Shown here: positions 1 to 7,952 of the stretch, in pieces
How positions within the stretch are numbered: the first letter of the stretch is position 1
Layout: the number at the start of each line of letters is the position of its first letter
Origin: Streptomyces aurantiogriseus
GTDB taxonomy: Bacteria; Actinomycetota; Actinomycetes; Streptomycetales; Streptomycetaceae
Reading direction: 5' to 3'
DNA: 64,000 nucleotides
NCBI RefSeq assembly: GCF_014649375.1
Contig: NZ_BMSX01000031.1
Location: 44,171 to 108,170, forward strand
Program-made: the position numbers and the translations under genes
The notes under the pieces: model-generated
The model's input: the letters and a program-made list of their open reading frames with translations, nothing else
What the model was told of the DNA's origin: nothing
The model's database searches: none

Positions 1-419
1 CCGTCGTTGAGCCCGATGACCGGGCAGCCGGTCTTCAGGGCGAGATCCATCAGGGCGACGGTCTTCTCGCCGAAGGCCTCGCCCATGCTGCCGCCGAAGA
101 CCGTGGAGTCCTGCGCGAACACACAGACCGGACGTCCGTCGATCGTGCCGTGCCCGGTGACCACCCCGTCGCCGTAAGGGCCAGGGGTGCCGTCGCCGGT
201 GGGGCGCCCCCGGACGAACAGACCGGTCTCGGTGAAGGAGCCCGCGTCCAGCAGCAGGTCGATGCGCTCCCGGGCGCCGAACTCGCCGCGTCGCCTCGGC
301 CCGCCCGGAGCCACGGCCTGTGCCCAACGGCTTTCGAGGCCGGCGAGGCGTTCGGCGGTGCCGTCGGACCCACGCGCCGCCGTCTCCCTCGCCCGGAATG
401 TTGTCGCCTCTCGCGTCAC
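1..419 (-). CDS. Acyl-CoA carboxylase beta subunit (carboxyltransferase), 5' part only
   Basis: The frame starts at GTG 419 behind a GGAGGT site and runs off the left edge with no stop, so about 139 N-terminal residues are visible. The translation contains ARERIDLLLDAGSF and then GHGTIDGRPVCVFAQD, TVFGGSMGEAFGEK and CPVIGLND, which is the N-terminal half of propionyl/acetyl-CoA carboxylase beta chains. These transfer carboxyl from carboxybiotin to acyl-CoA to make malonyl- or methylmalonyl-CoA. Family members are about 530 residues, so roughly three quarters of the gene lies outside the window. An inverted repeat AGCCAC/GTGGCT at 420-439 brackets the ribosome-binding site. The acyl substrate cannot be decided from this part. 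Confidence 0.9.
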   Translation of the reverse strand, partial: MTREATTFRARETAARGSDGTAERLAGLESRWAQAVAPGGPRRRGEFGARERIDLLLDAGSFTETGLFVRGRPTGDGTPGPYGDGVVTGHGTIDGRPVCVFAQDSTVFGGSMGEAFGEKTVALMDLALKTGCPVIGLND

Positions 420-654
420 AGCCACCTCCGAAAGTGGCTTCGAATATGGCAGCGGCGCCGCGACGGTCCGGGCGGATCGCCGTTCTCTTTGGGCGAGGTG
501 AGTCCCGTGGGAGCCGGGTTCGTCCTCGGGTGACAAGAGGCCGCCGACGCCCGGAGGGCGACGCCCGCGACACCGCATGGTCACCGTCGGACGCGATCGC
601 TGACTGTGCGCGCTCGGCCACCGTCACGTCTGCCGGGTACCGAGCCGCGCCGGG

Positions 655-680
655 GTTCGGCCGTGGGGCGACAGGGGTAC
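655..680 (+). promoter_or_regulatory. Possible SigB-type stress promoter
   Basis: GTTC at 655-658 and GGGTAC at 675-680 are 16 bases apart, close to the GTTT-N14-16-GGGTAT/C pattern of Streptomyces general-stress sigma factors. The site lies about 45 bases before the SPW gene start. This is a pattern match only. Confidence 0.3.
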
Positions 681-725
681 CCGTGGTGTCGACATACCGG
701 CCGGAGATTCCCGGAGGTGAGGGGA

Positions 726-1196
726 GTGACAGCCTCTTCCAGGTCGTCCATGGAGACCCACCCGGACATCATCGACATGCGGGACCGTCTCGAGATGGCG
801 GAGCGCGCCACCAGTACCCCCCGGGCGCAGGCCGTCGAGACCCTGGCCCTGCTCGCAGGCGTGTATCTGGCGGCTTCCCCATGGATCGCGGGTTTCAGCA
901 ACCTGTCCGCGCTGGCGGTCAACAACCTGATCGTCGGCATCGCCTACGCGCTCCTGATGAGCGGCGGTTTCGGCCGCGCCTACGAGCGCACCCACAGCAT
1001 GGCCTGGGCCGCCTGTGCGCTGGGCGCGTGGACCATCATTTCGCCCTGGGTCGTCGCAGGTGACGTCAGCACCACCAGGACCGTGCTGAACAACGTCATC
1101 GTCGGAGCCGTCTGCCTCCTGCTCGGGCTGGCCGCCAGCGCCGCCGCCCCGGGGAAGCGACCGTCAGGGGCCGGACGCCGCGTGACGACCCCGTAG
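726..1196 (+). CDS. SPW repeat membrane protein
   Basis: Small integral membrane protein of 156 residues. The start GTG 726 follows GGAGG at 713-717 with 8-base spacing. Two SPW signatures (residues 51-53 and 106-108) each sit at the end of a hydrophobic stretch, and four membrane helices are visible between about residues 38 and 142, the duplicated arrangement that defines the family. The N-terminal 35 residues are charged and probably cytoplasmic. The function of SPW proteins is unknown. It is monocistronic and ends in a hairpin shared with the convergent gene on the other strand. Confidence 0.85.
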   Translation: MTASSRSSMETHPDIIDMRDRLEMAERATSTPRAQAVETLALLAGVYLAASPWIAGFSNLSALAVNNLIVGIAYALLMSGGFGRAYERTHSMAWAACALGAWTIISPWVVAGDVSTTRTVLNNVIVGAVCLLLGLAASAAAPGKRPSGAGRRVTTP

Positions 1197-1280
1197 GGGT
1201 GCCGGATCAGGGCTGACCTGTATCACCGGCGCCCCGCGACGCCGTCCGCAAGGCCCCGCACAGCGACCGACCCGCACCTG

Positions 1281-1317
1281 CGGCCTTCGGTGACCGCCCA
1301 TCGGTCACCGGAGGCCG
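1281..1317. terminator. Bidirectional terminator hairpin
   Basis: CGGCCTTCGGTGACCG (1281-1296) pairs with CGGTCACCGGAGGCCG (1302-1317) around the loop CCCAT, a 16-bp stem with one G-U pair. It lies between the convergent SPW and glycosidase-like genes and can serve both. Confidence 0.75.
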
Positions 1318-1341
1318 TAGGCAGTTTTGTATCGATGTTGC

Positions 1342-2718
1342 TCAGGCCGCCAGAGGGTTGGTCCGGGTCGCCGCCAGCAGGTACCAGGCGGTGGCCCCGG
1401 TGTGCCGGTACGGGTAGTAGCCGAAGCCGAAACCGGTGTCGAGCGGGCTGCTCGCCGAGACGACTCCGGAGTGGGCGGGAAGCGCCTTGCCGCCGATGGT
1501 CTGGTCGGCGCCGAGGAGGTCCTGGGCCCGCTCCACGGAGGCGATCAGCCGTCGGGCGCGGGCCTCGTCCCCGGGGTTGTGCCGGTGGCGCAGGGCGAGC
1601 GCGAGGTGGGCCGTTCCTTCGAACCACACGCCGTTGCGGTCGGGCTTGGGCTGGCCCGCGGCGATCGGGGCGTCCTCGTTCGCCAGCAGACTGGCGGAGC
1701 TGAAGGTGACCCCCGCGTACGACTGGCCCGCGGGCACCGTGCTGTTGCGCCGGTCGGCCGTGTCCAGGACGGCCAGTTCGGTCGTGGCCCAGTCCAGGGA
1801 CCGGGCGTGGGCGGGGGAGGAGAGGGCGAGATGGGTCCAGGTCTGGGTGTCCTCGGGGATCGGGGACCTGTTGATCGTCACCCCGTCGTTGGTGCCGGTG
1901 TAGAAGAAGCCCCCGGACGGCTCCCACATCTTCTTGACGAAGGCCGCGGCCCGCGCGCGCCGCTCCCGCCACACCCGGTCCCCGGTGAGCCGGGCGAGCT
2001 GTCCGAAGAGGCCGATCAGGTCGGTGTTGTGCTCGGTCGAGGTGAAGGGCAGCTTCTCGTCGGCGCCGTTGACGCCGAACTTGTAGCCGCCGAGGGGTTC
2101 GTCGGTGCGGCCGACGCGCTCGATCCACTCACCGATGCGTACGGCGCCGGTGAGGAAGCGGCGCTCACCCGTCCGGCGGGCGAGGGTGCTCAACGCGATG
2201 CCGGCCCAGGCCATGTCGCCGACGGCCGTGCCGGTGAAGCCGAACTGGGTGCCGACGTTGGCCGTGCCGTCCGCGCGGACGAAGCCGTCCGGCTGCGGGG
2301 AGCCGTCGTAGAACGTGTACGGGCCGACGTTGTAGGCCTGGCGCAGTCTGCCGTCGTCATGGACGGGGTCGTGGGCCTGGGCGTACAGAAGCGCGTCGCC
2401 GAGGGCCACGGCTCGGGACCGGCCGTCCGCGGTGCGGGACGCGAGGTTCGCCAGGATCGCGAGGGCGTTGTCGTAGGTGAACGCGGTGCTGAACAGGCCG
2501 GCCTGGTCGGTGTAGCTCTGGGCCAGGCGGACGGTGCCGTGATCCGGGTAGCCGTCCATGGCGGCGGCGAGGAAGGCGTACGCCCGGCGCTGGGCAGGCG
2601 CTCGGGTCACCGCCCAGGCCGTGCCGGAGCCGGCCGTGGTGACGGCCGCGGCGCCGACAGCGAGGCCGGCCCCGATCAGAGCACGGCGGCTGAGTACCGG
2701 GCGTTGACTGCCGGACAT
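1342..2718 (-). CDS. Tat-exported glycosidase-like protein (alpha/alpha-toroid type)
   Basis: 458 residues from ATG 2718 behind an AGGAG site. A longer in-frame TTG start at 2784 lies in the operator palindrome and is unlikely. The N-terminus SRRALIGAGLAVGAAA followed by GTAWA is a twin-arginine signal. The mature part is rich in paired helices with aromatic motifs (YDNALA, EHNTDLIGLFG, GVWFEGTAHLALAL, DTGFGFGYYPYRHTGATAW). This resembles six-hairpin glycosidases and related secreted Streptomyces proteins. The exact substrate cannot be assigned. The upstream LacI-type palindrome suggests induction by an oligosaccharide. It is monocistronic. Confidence 0.65.
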   Translation of the reverse strand: MSGSQRPVLSRRALIGAGLAVGAAAVTTAGSGTAWAVTRAPAQRRAYAFLAAAMDGYPDHGTVRLAQSYTDQAGLFSTAFTYDNALAILANLASRTADGRSRAVALGDALLYAQAHDPVHDDGRLRQAYNVGPYTFYDGSPQPDGFVRADGTANVGTQFGFTGTAVGDMAWAGIALSTLARRTGERRFLTGAVRIGEWIERVGRTDEPLGGYKFGVNGADEKLPFTSTEHNTDLIGLFGQLARLTGDRVWRERRARAAAFVKKMWEPSGGFFYTGTNDGVTINRSPIPEDTQTWTHLALSSPAHARSLDWATTELAVLDTADRRNSTVPAGQSYAGVTFSSASLLANEDAPIAAGQPKPDRNGVWFEGTAHLALALRHRHNPGDEARARRLIASVERAQDLLGADQTIGGKALPAHSGVVSASSPLDTGFGFGYYPYRHTGATAWYLLAATRTNPLAA

Positions 2719-2768
2719 GGGGCTCCTCGAAGGTGGGCGCGGTGCGGGGCGCGAAGGAAGGGGCGGGT

Positions 2769-2784
2769 TTGAGAGCGCTCTCAA
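2769..2784. promoter_or_regulatory. LacI-family operator-like palindrome
   Basis: TTGAGAGCGCTCTCAA is a perfect 16-bp palindrome centred on GCGC, 51 bases upstream of the Tat-exported glycosidase-like gene. LacI-family sugar repressors, including the CebR type in Streptomyces, bind palindromes with this AGCGCT core. No LacI gene is in the window, so the regulator would act from elsewhere. Confidence 0.6.
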
Positions 2785-2863
2785 GAGTGCGGGCTCATTG
2801 TGCTGTCGCGTCGGGAGCTGGTCAACGCCTCGGACACAAAGGGGCGTTGAGGAGACAGAGAAG

Positions 2864-2900
2864 AGGCCCTGTTCCCGCCGGACCGGCGGGAACAGGGCCT
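2864..2900. terminator. 18-bp perfect hairpin
   Basis: Bases 2864-2881 are the exact complement of 2883-2900, with a single base at the tip. It falls at the 3' end of the decayed isomerase frame and may be that gene's old terminator. It now separates the glycosidase-like gene's upstream region from the debris beyond. Confidence 0.6.
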
Positions 2901-2904
2901 TGGG

Positions 2905-3120
2905 GGGTGGGGTGGGGCAGAGGGCTGCTGCGGCGTTGTGGAGGTTCTTGGCGGCCAGGGCGAGGCTTTCGGTCTGGGGGTGGGCGGCGTCTTCGTGTTC
3001 GATGTCGACGGCCGTGTCGGGGTCGATGTCGGCGAGGGCGTGCAGGAACGCGGGTGCGGTTCCAGGGCGAGCTTGATGCCCTCGCGGTTGAGGTCGATGG
3101 CCGGGATGCCGGCACAGCCG
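2905..3120 (-). pseudogene. Sugar phosphate isomerase/epimerase, C-terminal remnant
   Basis: Two minus-strand frames together read PAIDLNREGIKLALEPHP and then AFLHALADIDPDTAVDIEHED plus a helix ending SLALAAKNLHNAAAAL. GIKLALEPHP and VDIEHED are typical of the last strands of the TIM-barrel sugar isomerase/epimerase (AP endonuclease 2-like) family. A one-base shift near 3048-3060 breaks the frame, the N-terminal two thirds are missing, and no natural stop follows. The match rests on motif recognition only. Confidence 0.5.
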
Positions 3121-3147
3121 ACCGTCCGACGGGAGTTTGTCAAATCC

Positions 3148-3176
3148 TTGACGGTCTGAGTCCTGACGAATACGGT
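3148..3176 (+). promoter_or_regulatory. Sigma-70-type promoter of the hydroxylase gene
   Basis: TTGACG (3148-3153) and TACGGT (3171-3176) are 17 bases apart, with the expected start about 40 bases before the GTG. GTCAA-ATCC-TTGAC at 3139-3152 is an inverted repeat over the -35 and could be a repressor site. Confidence 0.55.
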
Positions 3177-3221
3177 CCCCCTGGTACCGCCGATACCGGC
3201 CCCGTCCCGGAGGGTACGCAC

Positions 3222-4811
3222 GTGACCGAGGACTTTGATGCCGACGTGGCGATCGTGGGTCTCGGCCCCGTCGGGGCCACGGCCGCGAACCTGGCTCATG
3301 ACCTCGGCCTTCGGGCCGTGGCGTTCGACCGAGCCGTGGACGTCGAGAGCCGGCCCCGTGCCATCGGGTTCGACCAGGAAGCGATGCGCGTCTTCGCCGG
3401 CTTCGGCCTGGCCGACGCGATCGCGGACCATGTCATGCCGTACCGCCCGTCCGAGTACCACAACGGCGACGGGCAGGTCATCAAACGCATCGGCACCGCC
3501 CCGCCACCGCACCCTCTCGGGTGGGCGCCCAACTACGTCTTCCATCAGCCGCGGCTGGAAGGCGCGCTGCGGCAGCGCCTCGCGCGGGCGGAGCACGTCG
3601 AGCTGCACCTCGGCACAGAGGTGACCGGCCTGGAATTGGGCGAGGGCGGAGCCACCGTGGAGGCGGTCGACGCGTCGGGGCGCCGACGCACGCTGCGTAC
3701 GCGCTATGTGCTGGCCTGTGACGGCGGCAGCAGCCCCGTGCGCAGGCAGCTGGGCCTGGGCATGGACGACCTGGAGTTCGACCAGCCGTGGCTGGTGGTG
3801 GACCTGTTGCTGCGCCCCGGCGCGGGAGACGGGCTGCCGCGGACCAACGTCCAGTACTGCGAGCCGGCGCGCCCCAGCACGTTCGTCGTGGGCCCGGGGA
3901 ACCATCGCCGCTGGGAGTTCATGATCAACCCGGACGAACGCCCCGAGGACGTGTCCGATCCGGAGTTCATCCGTGCCCTGCTGGCGCGATGGCTGGCCCC
4001 CGAGGACTACGACCTGTGGCGGGCTGCCACCTACCGCTTCCATGCGCTGGTCCTGAACCGGTGGCGCGTGGGGCGTCTGTTCTTCCTGGGGGACGCGGCG
4101 CACATGACCCCGCCGTTCCTGGCGCAGGGCATGTGCCAGGGGATCCGTGACGCGTCCAACCTGATGTGGAAGCTGGCCCTGCATCTGCGTGCGGGCGCCG
4201 GCGAGCGGCTCCTGGACACGTACCAGCAGGAGCGCGAACCGCACGTACGCCAAGTGACGCTCGTCGCCAAGGAGTTCGGGCACGTCATCTGTGAACGGGA
4301 CGAGGCCACCGCCGCCAAGCGTGACGCGGATCTGCTGGCGGAGCTGGCGGAGAGGCCGGAGGGGACGGTCCGGCAGTCCCTGATACCCGGGCTGCAGGCC
4401 GGATTCCTCGCGCCGGAAGGCTTCCCCGCGCGCGGCGACATCCTGCCGCAGCCGAAAGTGACCGACGGCGGGGGAAGGGCCGGGCTGCTCGACGAGTTCA
4501 CCGCAGGCGCCTTCCGGCTGGTGGTCCGGCAGGACACGGACCTCGCCGAGGCCGAGTCGGCGCTGCGCGCGCACCGGGCCGCGGGCGGGTTCCCGGTCAC
4601 CCTCGTCCGCCTCGTCCCTCCGGCCGGTGGTGTCGTGGCGGGCGGGCCGGACGAGTACCGCGAGGCAGAGGGTGTCCTGGACGCCTGGATGCGTCACCGG
4701 TCGTGCGAAGCGGTACTCGCTCGTCCCGACCACTATGTGTTCGGCGGTGTGCACTCTGCGCGTGAGACCGGGCAGCTGCTCGCATCCGCCCGGCGGCACC
4801 TGCGCGGGTAG
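3222..4811 (+). CDS. FAD-dependent aromatic hydroxylase (MhpA/PHBH family)
   Basis: 529 residues from GTG 3222 behind GGAGGG at 3209-3214. It has the class A flavoprotein monooxygenase pattern: dinucleotide-binding GLGPVG (residues 13-18), the middle motif CDGGSSPVR, and FFLGDAAHMTPPF near residue 290, which binds the FAD ribityl chain. Length and domain order match 3-(3-hydroxyphenyl)propionate hydroxylases, which use NAD(P)H and O2 to hydroxylate a phenolic ring. No ring-cleavage or meta-pathway gene is adjacent, so the substrate remains open. It could equally modify a polyketide or an aromatic xenobiotic. A promoter is visible just upstream. The 3' end converges on the response regulator gene with only 17 bases between. 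Confidence 0.8.
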   Translation: MTEDFDADVAIVGLGPVGATAANLAHDLGLRAVAFDRAVDVESRPRAIGFDQEAMRVFAGFGLADAIADHVMPYRPSEYHNGDGQVIKRIGTAPPPHPLGWAPNYVFHQPRLEGALRQRLARAEHVELHLGTEVTGLELGEGGATVEAVDASGRRRTLRTRYVLACDGGSSPVRRQLGLGMDDLEFDQPWLVVDLLLRPGAGDGLPRTNVQYCEPARPSTFVVGPGNHRRWEFMINPDERPEDVSDPEFIRALLARWLAPEDYDLWRAATYRFHALVLNRWRVGRLFFLGDAAHMTPPFLAQGMCQGIRDASNLMWKLALHLRAGAGERLLDTYQQEREPHVRQVTLVAKEFGHVICERDEATAAKRDADLLAELAERPEGTVRQSLIPGLQAGFLAPEGFPARGDILPQPKVTDGGGRAGLLDEFTAGAFRLVVRQDTDLAEAESALRAHRAAGGFPVTLVRLVPPAGGVVAGGPDEYREAEGVLDAWMRHRSCEAVLARPDHYVFGGVHSARETGQLLASARRHLRG

Positions 4812-4828
4812 GGCGGAGCGTCGGCGCG

Positions 4829-5533
4829 TCAGGCCGCGGACCGGACCAGTCCGTACTCGTAGGCGTAGGCGACCGCCTGGACGCGGGCTCGGGCGCCGAT
4901 CTTGGCGAGGATGTGGCTGACGTGGGACTTGACGGTGGTCGGGGCGATGGACAGCCGGGCGGCGATCTCCGCGTTGGACCAACCGGAGGCGACGGCGGTC
5001 AGGACGTCGCGTTCCCGCTCCGTGAGTGTGTCGAGCCCGGTGTCCCGCTGGACGGGCCCGGTGGTGTGCTGCCGGCGGACGGTGTCGATGAGGGCGCGGG
5101 TCAGGGCGGGAGTGATCGCCGCGTCTCCGGCGGCCACGGCCCGGACGGCCGCGATCAACGCGTCAGGGGTGGCGTCCTTGGAGAGGAATCCGTCGGCTCC
5201 GGCGCGCAGGGCGGCGTAGGCGTAACCCTCGTGGTCGGCGGGGGCCAGGACCAGTACGCGCGGAGCGGGCGCCCCTCCTCCGGACGGTTCCGGGATCCGG
5301 GCGAGACGCGGTGACCGCCGGATGCGTCGGACGGCCTCGATGTCGCCGGTCTCGCAGGCGTGGCTGTCCATCAGGACGACATCGGGGCGGAGCGCGGCGC
5401 TCATGCGCACCGCCTCGGCCCCGCTCGCCGCTTCGCCCACGACGGTCAGATCGGGCTCGGCCGCCAGGAGCATACGCAGGCCGAGGCGCTGCAGGGACTG
5501 GTCGTTGACGACGAGTACGGAGACGCTCCTCAT
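4829..5533 (-). CDS. LuxR/NarL-family response regulator, orphan
   Basis: 234 residues. Receiver domain 1-120 with phosphoacceptor in VLMDSHA (about Asp55) and the conserved Lys in FLSKDATPD. A GerE-type DNA-binding domain follows at about 165-230 (LTERERDVLTAVASG, then APTTVKSHVSHILAKIG). The acidic pair that binds Mg2+ reads N-D (VVNDQ) rather than D-D. A Gly/Pro insert (PSGGGAPAP) interrupts the receiver. No histidine kinase gene is adjacent, whereas Streptomyces NarL regulators are usually paired. It may be activated by a distant kinase or work without phosphorylation. A 19-bp dyad lies 15 bases upstream of its start. Confidence 0.88.
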   Translation of the reverse strand: MRSVSVLVVNDQSLQRLGLRMLLAAEPDLTVVGEAASGAEAVRMSAALRPDVVLMDSHACETGDIEAVRRIRRSPRLARIPEPSGGGAPAPRVLVLAPADHEGYAYAALRAGADGFLSKDATPDALIAAVRAVAAGDAAITPALTRALIDTVRRQHTTGPVQRDTGLDTLTERERDVLTAVASGWSNAEIAARLSIAPTTVKSHVSHILAKIGARARVQAVAYAYEYGLVRSAA

Positions 5534-5547
5534 GGCACTCGCTTTCC

Positions 5548-5566
5548 GAACGAAACCGTTTCGTTC
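5548..5566. promoter_or_regulatory. Operator-like dyad upstream of the response regulator
   Basis: GAACGAAAC and GTTTCGTTC form a perfect 9-bp inverted repeat around one central base, 15 bases from the response regulator start. It shares the CGAAAC half-site with a second dyad at 5597-5614. Confidence 0.55.
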
Positions 5567-5596
5567 ACTTGATGCTCAGGGTAGCCCTGGTTCTAT

Positions 5597-5614
5597 CGAA
5601 ACGGCATCGTTTTC
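5597..5614. promoter_or_regulatory. Second TetR-like dyad in the divergent intergenic region
   Basis: AAACG-GCAT-CGTTT (5599-5612) lies inside CGAAACGGCATCGTTTTC. Its half-sites match those of the dyad at 5548-5566. The nearest TetR gene is at 7953, one gene downstream. The remaining sequence to 5864 shows no gene. Confidence 0.45.
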
Positions 5615-5864
5615 TTAGTGGTCTGGGTCACATGCCGGGAGCATCCATGGGAATGCCCTCGCATCGGAGACGGGCGGCCCCAACTGGCAGGTGCCGCAAG
5701 CTCATCAGGTCAATCGTCCCGGACTCTTGACTCGGAAAGCGGTCGTGGAGATCCTCGTCCCACGTATTGCGCCGGTCATGACAATCCAGCAGGGCCTCGG
5801 GACTCCGGACGGCCCGGTTCGTCGACCGTGCCGTCCCGCCGACCGATGGACGTGGGTAGTGACC

Positions 5865-7919
5865 ATGACTCGACGCCCGTACCGCAGACGCAGAGACGTC
5901 ACCGTTGTGTCGCTGCTCCTCCTCGTGCTGGCCATGGCCCTCGGCCCCACGCCGAGTTCGGCGGCCGGCACCGACTGGTGGGTGCCGACCGCACGGCCCG
6001 CGCCGGACTCCGAGATCAACGTCACCGGAGAGCCGTTCACCGGCACCAACGCCCAGGGCGAGGTGCGCGGCTTCGTCGACGCGCACAACCACCTGATGTC
6101 CAACGAGGCCTTCGGCGGGCGGCTCATCTGCGGCAGGACGTTCTCCGAGGCCGGGATCGCCGACGCGCTCAAGGACTGTCCCGAGCACTACCCCGACGGC
6201 ACGCTCGCGATCTTCGACTACATCACCCACGGCGGCGACGGGAAGCACGACCCGGTCGGCTGGCCGACGTTCAAGGACTGGCCCGCCTACGACTCGATGA
6301 CCCACCAGGCGAACTACTACGCCTGGATCGAACGCGCCTGGCGCGGCGGCCAGCGGGTCCTCGTCAACGACCTCGTCACCAACGGCATGATCTGCTCGGT
6401 CTACTTCTTCAAGGACCGCGGCTGCGACGAGATGACTTCGATCCGGCTGCAGGCGAAGCTGACGTACGACCTTCAGGCGTACATCGACAAGATGTACGGC
6501 GGCACCGGCAAGGGCTGGTTCCGGATCGTCACCGACAGCGCGCAGGCCCGCGAGGTCATCAAGCAGGGCAAGCTCGCCGTCATCCTGGGCGTCGAGACCT
6601 CCGAACCCTTCGGCTGCAAGCAGATCCTGGACATCGCGCAGTGCAGCAAGGAGGACATCGACAAGGGGCTGGACGAGCTGTACGCGCTGGGCGTGCGCAG
6701 CATGTTCCTGTGCCACAAGTTCGACAACGCGCTGTGCGGCGTCCGCTTCGACGAGCACGGCCTCGGCACGGCGATCAACGTCGGCCAGTTCCTGTCCACC
6801 GGCACCTTCTGGCAGACCGAGAAGTGCACCGGACCGCAGCACGACAACCCCATCGGCACCGCCGCCTCCGACGCGGAGGACGAGCTGCCGGCGGGCACCG
6901 AGGTCCCGGAGTACGACGAGGACGCCCAGTGCAACGTCCGCGGGCTCACCGCGCTCGGCGAGTACGCCGTCCGCGGCATGATGAAGCGCAAGATGATGCT
7001 GGAGATCGACCACATGAGCGTCAAGGCCACCGGCCGGGTGCTCGACATCTTCGAGGCCGAGTCCTACCCGGGCGTTCTCTCCTCGCACAGCTGGATGGAC
7101 CTGAACTGGACCGAGCGCGTCTACTCCCTCGGCGGCTTCGTCGCCCAGTACATGCACGGCTCGGAGGCGTTCGCCGCCGAGGCGAAGCGCACGGACGCGC
7201 TGCGCGAGAAGTACGGCGTGGGATACGGCTACGGCACCGACTTCAACGGCATCGGCGACCACCCCGCCCCGCGCGGCGCGAACACCGCCAACCCCGTCAC
7301 GTACCCCTTCAAGAGCGCCGACGGCGGCTCCGTCATCGACCGGCAGACCACCGGCGAGCGCACCTGGAACTACAACACCGACGGCGCCGCCCACGTCGGC
7401 ATGATCCCCGACTGGATCGAGGACATCCGGCTCGTCGGCGGCCAGGGCGTGGTGGAGGACCTCTTCCGCGGCGCCGAGTCCTACCTCGACACCTGGGGCG
7501 GCACCGAGCAGCACCAGGCCGGGGTCAACCTCGCCAAGGGCGCCGCGGCGACGGCCAGTTCGGCGGAGTCGAACCCGTTCACCAGCTACGCCCCGGGGCG
7601 GGCCGTGGACGGCGACGCCGGCACCCGCTGGGCCAGCGACTGGAGCGACGACCAGTGGCTGCGGATCGACCTGGGCTCCACGCACCGGGTCGGGCGCGTC
7701 ACGCTCGACTGGGAGCGCGCGTACGGGAAGTCCTACCGCGTCGAGCTCTCCACCGACGGCGTGACCTGGCAGACCGCCTGGTCCACCAGCTCCGGCGACG
7801 GCGGCCTGGACACGGCCCGCTTCACCGGCACACCGGCCCGCTATGTCCGCGTCCACGGCCTGGAACGCGGCACCGACTGGGGATACTCGCTCCACGAGGT
7901 GGGCGTCCACAGCGGCTGA
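5865..7919 (+). CDS. Secreted M19 dipeptidase-like protein with F5/8C (discoidin) domain
   Basis: 684 residues from ATG 5865; the site before it is weak and GTG 5859 is possible. An arginine-rich n-region and VVSLLLLVLAMALG form a Sec signal, cleaved after a PSSAA stretch. Residues about 60-560 resemble the metal-dependent M19/amidohydrolase fold: FVDAHNHLM (HxH), LGVETSEPFG, LEIDHMS, LSSHSWMD and GYGTDFNGI could supply the metal ligands. The last 140 residues are an F5/8 type C carbohydrate-binding domain (AVDGDAGTRWAS, QWLRIDLG, YVRVHG). Several cysteines suggest disulfides outside the cell. It could cleave a cell-wall or glycan-linked amide, and the substrate is unknown. The TetR gene 33 bases downstream may control it. 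Confidence 0.7.
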   Translation: MTRRPYRRRRDVTVVSLLLLVLAMALGPTPSSAAGTDWWVPTARPAPDSEINVTGEPFTGTNAQGEVRGFVDAHNHLMSNEAFGGRLICGRTFSEAGIADALKDCPEHYPDGTLAIFDYITHGGDGKHDPVGWPTFKDWPAYDSMTHQANYYAWIERAWRGGQRVLVNDLVTNGMICSVYFFKDRGCDEMTSIRLQAKLTYDLQAYIDKMYGGTGKGWFRIVTDSAQAREVIKQGKLAVILGVETSEPFGCKQILDIAQCSKEDIDKGLDELYALGVRSMFLCHKFDNALCGVRFDEHGLGTAINVGQFLSTGTFWQTEKCTGPQHDNPIGTAASDAEDELPAGTEVPEYDEDAQCNVRGLTALGEYAVRGMMKRKMMLEIDHMSVKATGRVLDIFEAESYPGVLSSHSWMDLNWTERVYSLGGFVAQYMHGSEAFAAEAKRTDALREKYGVGYGYGTDFNGIGDHPAPRGANTANPVTYPFKSADGGSVIDRQTTGERTWNYNTDGAAHVGMIPDWIEDIRLVGGQGVVEDLFRGAESYLDTWGGTEQHQAGVNLAKGAAATASSAESNPFTSYAPGRAVDGDAGTRWASDWSDDQWLRIDLGSTHRVGRVTLDWERAYGKSYRVELSTDGVTWQTAWSTSSGDGGLDTARFTGTPARYVRVHGLERGTDWGYSLHEVGVHSG

Positions 7920-7952
7920 CCACAGGCCGGTACGAGCACGAGGGGCACACGG

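Noticed and set aside
2781..4982. Long minus-strand frame opposite the hydroxylase
   Set aside because: The plus-strand hydroxylase has clear family motifs, a promoter and a ribosome-binding site; the antisense frame has none.
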